Both the position numbers and the translations under genes were made by a program. The notes under the pieces are model-generated. The model had not been told where the DNA came from and did not search any database. It saw nothing but the letters and a program-made list of their open reading frames with translations. A stretch of DNA of 64,000 nt from Streptomyces drozdowiczii (GTDB taxonomy: Bacteria > Actinomycetota > Actinomycetes > Streptomycetales > Streptomycetaceae), in contig NZ_CP098740.1 of the NCBI RefSeq assembly GCF_026167665.1, positions 310,001 to 374,000 of the forward strand, read 5' to 3'. Shown here in pieces: positions 26,832 to 35,888 of the stretch (its first letter is position 1; every line of letters begins with the position of its first letter).

Positions 26832-27416
26832 TCAACTGCGCCTGTACATGCGCGTACAGCACCCCGCCATATCGGTCTCACCGTTGCTGAGCAGCCACTG
26901 GGTCTGGAGTCCGTCCATCAGCGCGATGAGCTGCTGCGCCGCCTCGCGCGGGTCGATGCCCTCGCGGAGCACGCCCTTCTCGCGCGCCTCCGTGTACGAG
27001 ACCGCCGTGGACCGGACCGAACAGCGGTACCGCTCCACGAAGTAGGCGTGGGCCGGGTGGTCGGCGGAAGTGGCCTCGGCGGACAGCACGCAGAACAGCT
27101 CGACTATGCCGCGCCGTTCCGCGTTGAGCGCCGCGAGCCCGACCAGCCGGCGCAGCCGGTCGACGCCGGTGGGGCGGCCCGCCTCCAGCCATTGGTCGTC
27201 CACGGCGTCGCGGTGTTCCAGGACGGCGAGCAGCAGGGATTCCTTGGTCGGGAAGTGGTGCAGCAGTCCGGGATGTGAGATGCCGCAGCGGGTGGCGATG
27301 ACCCGCAGCGAGGCGCCCCGGTAGCCGGCCTCGCCGAACATGGCCATGGCCTGATCGAGGATTTCCCCGCGTTTGGCCCGGCCCTTCGCGTATCCGCGCC
27401 GCTCGTCGCCGGTCAC
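26832..27416 (-). CDS. TetR-family transcriptional regulator
   Basis: The 194-residue protein has an N-terminal TetR helix-turn-helix: RGEILDQAMAMFGEAGYRGASLRVIATRCGISHPGLLHHFPTKESLL. The remaining helices form the ligand pocket. The GTG start is used, with GGGGAG upstream. It is divergent from the GH3 glucosidase across 159 bases that include an AT-rich stretch (27460-27495), so it probably represses the glucosidase gene. The inducer is unknown; a sugar or glycoside is possible. Confidence 0.88.
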   Translation of the reverse strand: MTGDERRGYAKGRAKRGEILDQAMAMFGEAGYRGASLRVIATRCGISHPGLLHHFPTKESLLLAVLEHRDAVDDQWLEAGRPTGVDRLRRLVGLAALNAERRGIVELFCVLSAEATSADHPAHAYFVERYRCSVRSTAVSYTEAREKGVLREGIDPREAAQQLIALMDGLQTQWLLSNGETDMAGCCTRMYRRS

Positions 27417-27575
27417 TCCGCACGCTCCCCGGTCGTCTCGGCAGGCACCGCTGCGTATGTTTGCATCCTACTTACTTACCACTAGGTCGGTATTCGGCGT
27501 ACGGTGGTGCCCGGAGCGCACAGCCTCCGCGTACCGAACGATGAGAACGTCGCCGACGTCGTGAAAGGAACTCCC

Positions 27576-29867
27576 GTGGGCTCCTCCCTGCCCTATCTCG
27601 ACCCCCGCCTGTCCATTCCGGAGCGCGTCTCCGACCTGCTGGGCCGGATGACGCTGCCCGAGAAGGTCGGCCAGATGCTCCAGCTGAACGGCAAGGACGG
27701 GGTGCGGCAGCACATCGAGGACATGCACGCGGGCTCGATCCTGCACGCCTCGCCCGAACGCGTCCTGGAGGCCGCCGAGCTGACCCGGCGCACCCGCCTC
27801 GGCATCCCGCTCCTGGTCGCCGAGGACTGCATCCACGGGCACTCCTTCTGGGAGGGCGCCACCATCTTCCCGACGCAGCTGGGGATGGCCGCGAGCTGGG
27901 ACCCGGAGCTGCTGGAGCGGGTGGCGCGGGCGACGGCCGTCGAGGTGGCCGCGACCGGCGTGCACTGGACGTTCTCGCCGGTGCTGTGCATCACCCGGGA
28001 CCTGCGCTGGGGCCGGGTCAGCGAGACGTTCGGCGAGGACCCGCACCTCATCGGCGAGCTGGCGTCGGCCATGGTGCGCGGCTACCAGGGCGACGGGCTG
28101 GACGACCCCACGGCGATCCTGGCGTGCGCCAAGCACTTCGCGGGCTACTCCGAGACCCAGGGCGGCCGGGACGCGAGCGAGGCCGACATCTCGCGCCGCA
28201 AGCTGCGTTCGTGGTTCCTGCCGCCGTTCGAGCGGGTCGCCAAGGAGGGCTGCCGTACGTTCATGCTGGGCTACCAGTCGATGGACGGCGTCCCCGTCAC
28301 CGTCAACAACTGGCTGCTCAACGAGGTGCTGCGCGGCGAGTGGGGGTACACCGGCACGCTGGTGACCGACTGGGACAACGTCGGGCGCATGGTGTGGGAG
28401 CAGAAGGTGTACGCCGACCACACCCAGGCGGCGGCCGCCGCGGTCCGGGCCGGCAACGACATGGTGATGACCACGCCCGACTTCTTCGAGGGCGCGCAGC
28501 AGGCCGTGGCGGCCGGGCGGCTCGACGAGGCGGACATCGACGCGGCGGTCGCCCGCATCCTCACGCTCAAGTTCGAGCTGGGCCTCTTCGAGAACCCGCG
28601 CCACCCCGACCGGGCCCGGCAGCAGGCGGTCATCGGCAGCGCCGAACACGCCGAGCTGAACCTCGAAGCGGGCCGCCGCTCGCTGGTCCTGCTGGCCAAC
28701 GACGGCACCCTGCCCCTCGACGGCGGCTTCGCGGCCGGGGCGGACGGCCGGGCGGTCGCGGAGGCCGACGCGGCGCCGCGTACGGTCGCCGTGATCGGCC
28801 CCAACGCCGATGACGCGCAGACCCAGCTCGGGGACTGGGCGGGCTCCTCCGGCCAGGCGGACTGGCTGCCGGACGGGCATCCGCGCGCCATGATCCGTAC
28901 CGTCCTCGACGGCTTCCGGGAGCATGTGCCCGCCGGCTGGACCGTCACCCACGCGCGCGGCGCCGACATCCTGACGGTGGGCCCGGACCCGGAGGGCGAG
29001 TTCTTCCCGGACGGGCAGCCGCGCCCCGAGATCGTCGTCCCCTGCGAGCCGTCCGAGGAGCTGATCGCGGAGGCGGTCGCCGCCGCCGAGGCCGCCGACC
29101 ATGTCGTCGCCGTGGTGGGCGACCGCATCGAGCTGATCGGTGAGGGCTGCTCGACCGCGACCCTGGAGCTGATCGGCGGCCAGGTCGCGCTGCTGGACGC
29201 GCTCGCCGCGACGGGCAAGCCGTTCACCGTGGTGGTCATCGCCTCCAAGCCGCTGGTGCTGCCGCCGTCCGCGTACCGCGCCTCGGCGATCGTGTACGCC
29301 TTCAACCCGGGCATGCAGGGCGGCCGCGCGGTGGCCGAGCTGGTCCTCGGCCTGGTGGAGCCGTCCGGCCGACTGCCGGTGTCCTTCGCGCGCCACGCCG
29401 GGCAGCAGCCCACGTACTACAACCAGCTGCGCGGCCAGCATGGTTCGCGGTACGCGGATCTGACGCAGCGGCCCGCGTTCGCCTTCGGCGAGGGCCTGAG
29501 CTACACGACCGTCGCCTACACGGACCTGGAGGTCCTGACCGACGTCCTGGGTGCAGGCGACACGCTGCGCGCACGCGTCACCGTGAGCAACACCGGCGGA
29601 CGCCCCGCGCTGGAGACCGTACAGGCGTACGTGAGTGACCTGGTGACGTCCGTGACGTGGGCGGAGAAGGAGCTCAAGACCTACCGGCAGATCCAGCTGG
29701 CGCCGGGCGAGTCGCGCGAGGTGGTGATCGAGCTGCCGGTGGCGGCGTGCACCCTGGTGGACGCCGAGGGTCGCCGGGTCGTGGAGCCGGGGGCGTTCGA
29801 ACTGCTCGTCGGTCCGTCGTCGCGCGACGACGACCTGCTGCGGGCGGGCTTCACCGTCAAGGGCTGA
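27576..29867 (+). CDS. glycoside hydrolase family 3 beta-glucosidase
   Basis: The 763-residue protein has the GH3 N-terminal barrel with the KHFAGYSETQGGRDASEADIS segment and the nucleophile Asp in LVTDWDNVG (near residue 265). The C-terminal alpha/beta domain and FnIII-like domain (from about 630) complete the usual GH3 layout. No signal peptide is seen, so the enzyme is likely cytoplasmic and acts on imported beta-glucosides or oligosaccharides. The GTG at 27576 with AAAGGA upstream is preferred to the longer frame. It is divergent from a TetR gene and converges on an MFS exporter. Confidence 0.9.
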   Translation: MGSSLPYLDPRLSIPERVSDLLGRMTLPEKVGQMLQLNGKDGVRQHIEDMHAGSILHASPERVLEAAELTRRTRLGIPLLVAEDCIHGHSFWEGATIFPTQLGMAASWDPELLERVARATAVEVAATGVHWTFSPVLCITRDLRWGRVSETFGEDPHLIGELASAMVRGYQGDGLDDPTAILACAKHFAGYSETQGGRDASEADISRRKLRSWFLPPFERVAKEGCRTFMLGYQSMDGVPVTVNNWLLNEVLRGEWGYTGTLVTDWDNVGRMVWEQKVYADHTQAAAAAVRAGNDMVMTTPDFFEGAQQAVAAGRLDEADIDAAVARILTLKFELGLFENPRHPDRARQQAVIGSAEHAELNLEAGRRSLVLLANDGTLPLDGGFAAGADGRAVAEADAAPRTVAVIGPNADDAQTQLGDWAGSSGQADWLPDGHPRAMIRTVLDGFREHVPAGWTVTHARGADILTVGPDPEGEFFPDGQPRPEIVVPCEPSEELIAEAVAAAEAADHVVAVVGDRIELIGEGCSTATLELIGGQVALLDALAATGKPFTVVVIASKPLVLPPSAYRASAIVYAFNPGMQGGRAVAELVLGLVEPSGRLPVSFARHAGQQPTYYNQLRGQHGSRYADLTQRPAFAFGEGLSYTTVAYTDLEVLTDVLGAGDTLRARVTVSNTGGRPALETVQAYVSDLVTSVTWAEKELKTYRQIQLAPGESREVVIELPVAACTLVDAEGRRVVEPGAFELLVGPSSRDDDLLRAGFTVKG

Positions 29868-29899
29868 CCGGTCGCGGGAGCGGTCGGGCGGGTGCGGTC

Positions 29900-29923
29900 G
29901 GCCGGGTCTTCATTCGCCCGGCC
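29900..29923. terminator. hairpin between GH3 and MFS genes
   Basis: GGCCGGG and CCCGGCC form a 7-bp stem with a 10-base loop across the 3' end of the reverse-strand MFS gene. It is a likely bidirectional terminator. Confidence 0.5.
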
Positions 29924-31466
29924 GGCCGCTTCCGCTTCCGCTTCCGCGCAGCCGTTCCAGGTCCGAGGGGCGGACCTGGATGACGAACAGCGCGATCAGC
30001 GCGGCGGCGACGGCGAAGGCCGCTGCGGCCAGGAACGCGGTGGACACACCCGATGCCAGGACCTGGTCGCCCCAGGGACCGGGAAGCTGTCCGGTCTTCC
30101 GGAACTGGGCGAGCTGCGCCGGTGTCGCCTCGGACATGAACTTGGGCACCTGGTCGGTCGCCTCGTTGCGGCTGGCCGTACCGAAGACCGTGACCAGGAT
30201 GGAGAGGCCGAGCGATCCGCCCACCTGCTGCGTGGTGTTGAGGATTCCGGAGGCCGCGCCCGATTCGTGCGGCGCGACACCGGAGAGTGCCATCAGCGTC
30301 AGTGAGACGAACTGCAGGCCCATGCCGAGCCCGAACACCAGCACCGGCCCCAGCAGACTGCCCAGGTACGAGCTGTGGACATCGGTCTGGGTGAGCCAGC
30401 CGAGCCCGATCGCCGCGAGGACCGCGCCCGTGACCATGAAGGGCTTGGGTCCGAACCTCGGCAGCAGCTTCGAGGTGAATCCGGCCCCGATCGCGATGAT
30501 GACGCTGACCGGCAGGAAGGCGAGGCCGGTGCGCAGCGGGCTGAAGCCGAGGATGTTCTGCACGAACAGGGTCAGGAAGAAGAACATCCCGAACATCGCC
30601 GCCGCGAGGCTCAGCATGATCCCGTAGGTGCCGGCGCGGTTGCGGTCGCGGAACATCCAGAGCGGGGTGATCGGCTGCCGGGACCGGCTCTCGTTGACGA
30701 TGAACAGCCCGAGCAGGACGACCGCCGCGGCGAACGCGATCAGGGTGAGGGTGTCGCTCCAGCCCTCCTCGGAGGCGCGGATGAACCCGTAGACGAGGCT
30801 CACCATGCCGAGCGTCGCCGTCAGGGCGCCGAGTATGTCGAAGTGGCCCGGGTGGCGTTCGGACTCCTGGATGTAGCGGCGGGTCGCCAGCACGATCAGT
30901 GCGCCGATGGGCACGTTGACGAAGAAGATCCACCGCCAGTCCAGCCACTCGACCAGCACCCCTCCCGCGAGCAGTCCGATGGCGCTGCCGCCCGCCGAGA
31001 CGGCCGCGAACACCCCGAACGCCCTGTTGCGGGCGGGGCCTTCGTGGAACGTCGTCGTGATGAGGGCGAGCGCGGTCGGCGATGCGATGGCGCCGCCGAC
31101 GCCCTGGAGGGAGCGGGCGGCGAGCAGCTGCCAGGATTCCTGGGCGAGTCCGCCGAGCAGGGAGGCGATGACGAAGAGGGCGACGCCGGCCATGAAGACC
31201 CGGCGCCGCCCGAGGATGTCGCCGATCCGTCCGCCGAGCAGCAGCAGGCCGCCGAAGGTGAGGGTGTAGGCGTTGATCACCCAGGACAGGTTCTCGGTGG
31301 AGAAGCCGAGGGATGTCTGGATGTGCGGGAGGGCGATGTTCACGATGGTGATGTCGAGGACCACCATCAGTTGGCACGAGCAGATGACCAGCAGGGCTAT
31401 GGTGCCGCCGCGGTCCCTCCGAGGGGGTGCGGTGGCTTGCGTGGGTGTTGCGTGGGAGCCGGTCAT
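29910..31466 (-). CDS. MFS drug exporter, DHA2 (14-TM, EmrB/QacA) type
   Basis: The 518-residue protein has about 14 hydrophobic segments, starting TIALLVICSCQLMVVLDITIVNIALP, the DHA2 motif D1 region. Motif A is visible in LLLGGRIGDILGRRRVF, and motif C-like SLQGVGGAIASPTALALI follows. It should export a hydrophobic or cationic compound by proton antiport. A large inverted repeat at 31487-31516 covers its promoter, indicating control by a dedicated repressor not encoded next to it. The C-terminal tail has a short GSGSGSG run. Confidence 0.92.
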   Translation of the reverse strand: MTGSHATPTQATAPPRRDRGGTIALLVICSCQLMVVLDITIVNIALPHIQTSLGFSTENLSWVINAYTLTFGGLLLLGGRIGDILGRRRVFMAGVALFVIASLLGGLAQESWQLLAARSLQGVGGAIASPTALALITTTFHEGPARNRAFGVFAAVSAGGSAIGLLAGGVLVEWLDWRWIFFVNVPIGALIVLATRRYIQESERHPGHFDILGALTATLGMVSLVYGFIRASEEGWSDTLTLIAFAAAVVLLGLFIVNESRSRQPITPLWMFRDRNRAGTYGIMLSLAAAMFGMFFFLTLFVQNILGFSPLRTGLAFLPVSVIIAIGAGFTSKLLPRFGPKPFMVTGAVLAAIGLGWLTQTDVHSSYLGSLLGPVLVFGLGMGLQFVSLTLMALSGVAPHESGAASGILNTTQQVGGSLGLSILVTVFGTASRNEATDQVPKFMSEATPAQLAQFRKTGQLPGPWGDQVLASGVSTAFLAAAAFAVAAALIALFVIQVRPSDLERLRGSGSGSGRPGE

Positions 31467-31486
31467 GGGTTCGGTGCCGCTGGTGC

Positions 31487-31523
31487 GGTGGGGTGAACGT
31501 GGTCGTTCACCCCACCGACGTTA
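31487..31523 (-). promoter_or_regulatory. MFS promoter with 12-bp-arm inverted repeat operator
   Basis: GGTGGGGTGAAC and GTTCACCCCACC form perfect 12-bp arms around a 6-base spacer (31487-31516). A -10-like TAACGT (31518-31523, reverse strand) abuts it, so a bound protein would block transcription initiation. The start codon is 21 bases further on. The regulator is unidentified. Confidence 0.6.
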
Positions 31524-31570
31524 GACCTGGGCCGGGGTCGTCGCGAATCGATCTCTGGGGGGGGCGCCTG

Positions 31571-31651
31571 CGGCGGGCCTTGTCCCCTACCCGCCCCTTC
31601 CCGAAACCGGGGCTCCGCCCCGGACCCCGCTCCTCGAACGCCGGCGGGGCT
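31571..31651. repeat. Streptomyces-type dispersed intergenic repeat
   Basis: This GC-rich stretch contains the nested palindrome CCGGGGC-TCC-GCCCCGG (31607-31623) and flanking CCTTGTCCCCTACCCGCCCC and CGAACGCCGGCGGGGCTGG parts. I recognise this arrangement as a repeat found between genes in many Streptomyces genomes. It sits between two reverse-strand genes and can fold as a terminator for neither, or both, depending on transcription. Confidence 0.6.
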
Positions 31652-31666
31652 GGAACTCGTGCTCTC

Positions 31667-33982
31667 TCATTCGAATGCCGCTGCCGCCTCCTTCAGTGCC
31701 TGGGCCACCGCCTCCGGGGAGTCCGGGCCCGGGGCTCCCGGGGTGTACGTCACCGCACGCAGGCGGCCTTCGTACCGGAAGGAGCGGTGGCGTTCGTAGA
31801 GGGGCCAGGAGATGGGGGATTTGCGGTCCACGCCGATGCTGATGCCCTGGAAGGGGGCCATGCCGATCAGCTGGTGGACGCTGGGCGGGGTGGCCCGGGT
31901 CTCGGTGTCGGCCTCGATGCGGAAGCTCCAGCGCAGGCCCTGCTCGGCGGTTGCGACGAGGCGGACCGTGTGCGCGCCCGGTGCGAGCGGGCCCGCGTCC
32001 GTCTCGTGGAGGACGCCGTACTCGTTGTACGCGAAGTGCAGGCGGCCGTCCTCCACATACAGGCTGTAGCCGCCGCCCTGGTCGCCGTGCGAGACGAGGA
32101 CGCCCTCGCCCGTCTCCTCGATCGCGACGGTGACCTCGAAGGAACGGAACGAGACCAGGCGCGAGGAGCGGTAGCGCTCCAGCTCGGGGGTGCCCGGCAG
32201 CAGGGTGAGCGGGCGTGACAGCCGCTGTTCGGCGGGGTTGCGGCGGGCCAGCGCGCCGCTGCCGTCGGGGAGCGGGAAGACGCCGTTGCGCCAGGCGGCC
32301 TTCTCCCAGGCCGCCGAGAGTTCCTTGACGAGGCCGGGGTGTTCGGCGGCCAGGTCGTGGATCTCGGTCGGGTCGGTCCTGATGTCGTACAGGGCCCACT
32401 CGGAGTCGTCGTAGGGGGCGCCGGGGCGGTGCAGGGTGACGAGTTTGCGGCCGTCGCGGTAGTAGCTGCGGTTGCCGGTCATCTCGCAGTACTGCTCGGG
32501 GTGGGTGGAGAGGTGTTCCGGGTCGGCGAGTACGGGGGCGAAGGTGACGCCGTCCGGTTCCTGGAGCGGCACCCCGCGTCGGCGCTCCGGCCGTTCCAGA
32601 CCGGCGAGTTCGAGGAGGGTCGGGGCGATGTCGGTGACGTACTGGTACTGCGGGCGGGTGCCCGGGGTGAGCCGGCCTTCGCGGGCGCCCCTGGGCCAGG
32701 AGAGGACGAACGGGACGCGCACCCCGCCCGCGTACGTGTGCCCCTTGTAGAGCCGGAACGGGGTGTTGGAGGCCATGCCCCAGCCGCGCGGGTAGTGCAC
32801 CAGGCTGCGCGGGCCGCCGATCAGCTCGGGGTCCCGGTCGACGTCGGGGGTCCAGTCCTCGGGCAGCGCGGGGTGGTGGACGAAGCGGCTGAAGTAGGAG
32901 CGGGTGCCCTCGGCGCCGCCCTCGCCGGTGCCGCCGTTGTCGGAGGTGAAGACGATGATGGTGTTGTCGAGTTCACCGAGCGCTTCGAGGGTGGCGGTGA
33001 GCCGGCCGAGGTTCTGGTCGATGTTGTCGACCAGCGCCGCGTACACCTCCATGTAGCGCGCGTACAGCCGCTGTTGCTCCTCGGTGAGGCTGTCCCAGGC
33101 GGGCACGTCCTGCCCGGCCTCGCTGTTGCGTGCGGGGAGTTCGGTGCCCGGCGGGAAGAGGCCGTCGGCGATCTGCGCGGCGAAACGGCGCTCGCGCAGC
33201 GCGTCCCAGCCTTCGTCGTAGCGGCCCCGGTGGCGGGCGATGTCCTCCTCCTTGGCCTGGAGCGGGCCGTGGACGGCGTTGTGCGCCAGGTAGAGGAAGA
33301 AGGGTTTGTCCGGGTCGTGGGCGCGCAGCGACTTCACCATGGAGATGGCCTGGTCGGTGATGTCGTCCGTGTAGTAGTAGTCGTCCGGGAACTCGTCGAT
33401 GTCCAACGGGCTGTTGTCGCGGACGAGTTGGTGCGGGTGGAAGAGGCTGGTGAGCCCTTCGAGGACGCCGTAGTACTGGTCGAAGCCCTTGCGCAGCGGC
33501 CAGTTGTCGCGGTCGTCGGCGGCGTTGGAGGCGGAGTCGCGGACCAGGTGCCACTTGCCGACGGCGTAGGTGGCGTAGCCGGAGTCGTGGAGGAGTTCGG
33601 CGAGGGTGGGGATGTCGTCGGCGATCTCCATGCCGTAACCGGGGAAGCCGGGGTCGGAGTTGGCGACCATGGCGTAGCCGACGCGGTGCGGGTTGAGGCC
33701 GGTGAGCAGGGCGGCGCGGGCCGGGGAGCACAGCGGCATGGTGTGGTAGTTGCTGAGCCGTACGCCGTCCTCGGCGAGGGTGTCGAGGACGGGGGTGGGG
33801 ATCTCGGAGCCGAACGGGCCGATGTCGCTGTAGCCCATGTCGTCCACGAGCACGACGACGATGTTGGGGGCCTTCTCCCCCGGTGTCCGGGGCGCCGGCC
33901 AGGCCGGCTCGGAGGCGGCGAAGGTGCGGCCGATCCGGCCCGGGAAGCCGTCGTAGGGGTCGCGGCGGGTGCTGGTGGTCAT
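31667..33982 (-). CDS. type I arylsulfatase
   Basis: The 771-residue protein is a formylglycine-dependent sulfatase. Metal-binding Asp47-Asp48 lie in VVVLVDDMGYSD, and the C-x-P-x-R motif CSPAR starts at Cys85, the residue converted to formylglycine. GKWHL and TSDNGGTGEGG carry further active-site residues. A C-terminal beta-sandwich (about 600-740) extends the protein, as in Pseudomonas AtsA-like enzymes. No signal peptide is seen, so it likely cleaves sulfate esters inside the cell. It is the last gene of the ABC importer operon starting at 39315, 49 bases behind the ATPase gene, consistent with use of an imported sulfate ester. Confidence 0.92.
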   Translation of the reverse strand: MTTSTRRDPYDGFPGRIGRTFAASEPAWPAPRTPGEKAPNIVVVLVDDMGYSDIGPFGSEIPTPVLDTLAEDGVRLSNYHTMPLCSPARAALLTGLNPHRVGYAMVANSDPGFPGYGMEIADDIPTLAELLHDSGYATYAVGKWHLVRDSASNAADDRDNWPLRKGFDQYYGVLEGLTSLFHPHQLVRDNSPLDIDEFPDDYYYTDDITDQAISMVKSLRAHDPDKPFFLYLAHNAVHGPLQAKEEDIARHRGRYDEGWDALRERRFAAQIADGLFPPGTELPARNSEAGQDVPAWDSLTEEQQRLYARYMEVYAALVDNIDQNLGRLTATLEALGELDNTIIVFTSDNGGTGEGGAEGTRSYFSRFVHHPALPEDWTPDVDRDPELIGGPRSLVHYPRGWGMASNTPFRLYKGHTYAGGVRVPFVLSWPRGAREGRLTPGTRPQYQYVTDIAPTLLELAGLERPERRRGVPLQEPDGVTFAPVLADPEHLSTHPEQYCEMTGNRSYYRDGRKLVTLHRPGAPYDDSEWALYDIRTDPTEIHDLAAEHPGLVKELSAAWEKAAWRNGVFPLPDGSGALARRNPAEQRLSRPLTLLPGTPELERYRSSRLVSFRSFEVTVAIEETGEGVLVSHGDQGGGYSLYVEDGRLHFAYNEYGVLHETDAGPLAPGAHTVRLVATAEQGLRWSFRIEADTETRATPPSVHQLIGMAPFQGISIGVDRKSPISWPLYERHRSFRYEGRLRAVTYTPGAPGPDSPEAVAQALKEAAAAFE

Positions 33983-34031
33983 CGGCGGGTGGCTCCGTCA
34001 CGGGTCGGGGTGGGCTGCGGGCTGGGGCGGT

Positions 34032-35888
34032 TCATGCGAGGGCGCCCGTCTTCTCGGCGTGCTCGGTCCGGGCCGCCGGGGGCACGGGTTCGGGCGCGGC
34101 GGCGAGCAGGGCGCGGGTGTACGGGTCGCGGGGGTGCTCGCACACCTCGTCGGCGGTGCCGGTCTCCACGATCCGGCCCCGGTGCATGACGGCGATGCGG
34201 TGGCTGATCTGCCGGACGACCGCGAGGTCATGGGCGATGAAGACGAGGGAGAGGCCCAGGTCGCGCTGGAGGTCGGTGAGGAGTCCGGTGATCTGGGCCT
34301 GGACGGACACGTCGAGCGCGGAGACGGGTTCGTCGCAGATGAGGACGGTCGGCGCCGGGGCGAGCGCGCGGGCGATGCCGATGCGCTGGCGCTGGCCGCC
34401 GGAGAAGGAGCGCGGGTGGCGTCCGGCCACGGCCGGGTCCAGGCCCGCCAGTTCGAGGAGTTCCGCGACCCGCTCCCGGCGCGCCTCGCGGTCCCCGATG
34501 CCGAACGCGACGAGGGGTTCGGCGACGATCTCGCCCACCGTCATGCGCGGGTTGAGCGAGGCGTAGGGGTCCTGGAACACCATCTGGACCTGGCGGCGCA
34601 CCGCGTGCAGCGCCCGGCGCGAGGGCCGGGTGATGTCCTCGCCGCGCAGCCGCAGGGTGCCGCCGTCGGCGGTGTGGGCGTGGGCGAGGACCCGGGCCAG
34701 GGTGGACTTGCCGGAGCCGGACTCGCCGACGATGCCCAGCGTCTCGCCCTCCCTGAGCGTCAGCGACACCCCGTCGAGCGCTGGCTCCCCGCGTCGCCGG
34801 GCGCCACGTCCCCCGTACGTCTTGGTGAGGCCGTCCGCCTCCAGGACGACCGCTCCGGGCGCGGGGCGGTCGATGCGGGCGGGCGGGGCCGGGGCGGGCA
34901 GGGGTTCGGTGCGTCCGGCGGCGGGGAGGCAGGCCACCCGTATGCCGTCGGCCACCCGCGTGAGCGGCGGGGTCTGTGTGCGGCAGCGGTCCTCGGTCAG
35001 GGTGCAGCGGTCGGCGAAGGCGCAGCCGTCCCCGAGGAGCGTGAGGTCGGGCGGGCTGCCGGGGATGCCGGTGAGCCGGGTCCCGGACGGGGTGGCGAGG
35101 CGCGGGACGGCCGCCAGGAGTCCGGCGGTGTACGGGTGGCGGGGGCGGGTGAGCACTTCGGCGGTGGGCCCGTCCTCGACCACGGTGCCGCCGTACATGA
35201 CGAGGACCCGTTCGCAGGCGCGGGCGACGACGCCCATGTTGTGGGTGATGAGGACGAGGGCGGTGCCGGTCTCGCGGTTGAGGTCGCCGAGCAGGGCGAG
35301 GATCTGGTCCTGCACGGTGGCGTCGAGTGCGGTGGTCGGCTCGTCGGCGAGGAGGACGTCGGGTTCCCCGGCCAGGGCCATGGCGATGAGGATGCGCTGG
35401 CGCTGGCCGCCGGAGAACTGGTGCGGGTGGTCGTCGGCGCGCCGGTGCGGGTCGGGGATGCCGACCCGGTCCAGGAGTTCGACGGTACGGGCGCGGCGGG
35501 CGGCCTTGTCGTGGTTGCCGTGGGCGCGCAGGGCCTCGTCGATGTGGCGGCCTGCGGTGAGCACGGGGTTGAGGGCGGTCATCGGGTCCTGGAAGACCAT
35601 GCCGATGCGGGCGCCGCGCACCGCGCGCAGCTCGGTCTCGTCGGCGGCGGCGAGGTCGCGCCCTTCCAGGCGGACCGTGCCGGTGGTGATGCGGCCGGTG
35701 CCGGGCAGCATGCGGTTCAGGGCGAGCGCGGTGGTGGACTTGCCGGACCCGGACTCGCCGACGACGGCCAGGGTCTCGCCCCGGCGCAGGGTGAAGGAGA
35801 CCCCGCGCACGGCGCGCAGCGGTGAACCGTCGGGTGCGGTGAACTCGACGCCGAGGTCGCGGACTTCCAGCAGCTCGGGGGCGGTCAT
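34032..35888 (-). CDS. dipeptide/oligopeptide-type ABC transporter, fused double ATPase
   Basis: The 618-residue protein is a fusion of two DppD/DppF-type ATPases. The first half has GESGSGKSTTALALNRML, FSGGQRQRILIAMALAGEPDVLLADEPTTALD and an OppD/F C-terminal Cys-rich stretch (FADRCTLTEDRCRTQTPPL) that can bind an iron-sulfur cluster. The second half has GESGSGKSTLARVLAHA and FSGGQRQRIGIARALAPAPTVLICDEPVSALD. It overlaps the permease gene by ATGA. The fusion replaces the usual two genes. It powers uptake by the importer encoded upstream. Confidence 0.92.
   Translation of the reverse strand: MTAPELLEVRDLGVEFTAPDGSPLRAVRGVSFTLRRGETLAVVGESGSGKSTTALALNRMLPGTGRITTGTVRLEGRDLAAADETELRAVRGARIGMVFQDPMTALNPVLTAGRHIDEALRAHGNHDKAARRARTVELLDRVGIPDPHRRADDHPHQFSGGQRQRILIAMALAGEPDVLLADEPTTALDATVQDQILALLGDLNRETGTALVLITHNMGVVARACERVLVMYGGTVVEDGPTAEVLTRPRHPYTAGLLAAVPRLATPSGTRLTGIPGSPPDLTLLGDGCAFADRCTLTEDRCRTQTPPLTRVADGIRVACLPAAGRTEPLPAPAPPARIDRPAPGAVVLEADGLTKTYGGRGARRRGEPALDGVSLTLREGETLGIVGESGSGKSTLARVLAHAHTADGGTLRLRGEDITRPSRRALHAVRRQVQMVFQDPYASLNPRMTVGEIVAEPLVAFGIGDREARRERVAELLELAGLDPAVAGRHPRSFSGGQRQRIGIARALAPAPTVLICDEPVSALDVSVQAQITGLLTDLQRDLGLSLVFIAHDLAVVRQISHRIAVMHRGRIVETGTADEVCEHPRDPYTRALLAAAPEPVPPAARTEHAEKTGALA

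Noticed and set aside
27477..27492. TetR operator between the TetR gene and the GH3 gene (TACC...GGTA)
   Set aside because: Only four-base arms match and the centre is asymmetric. The region is AT-rich and probably regulatory, but this specific palindrome is too weak to call.
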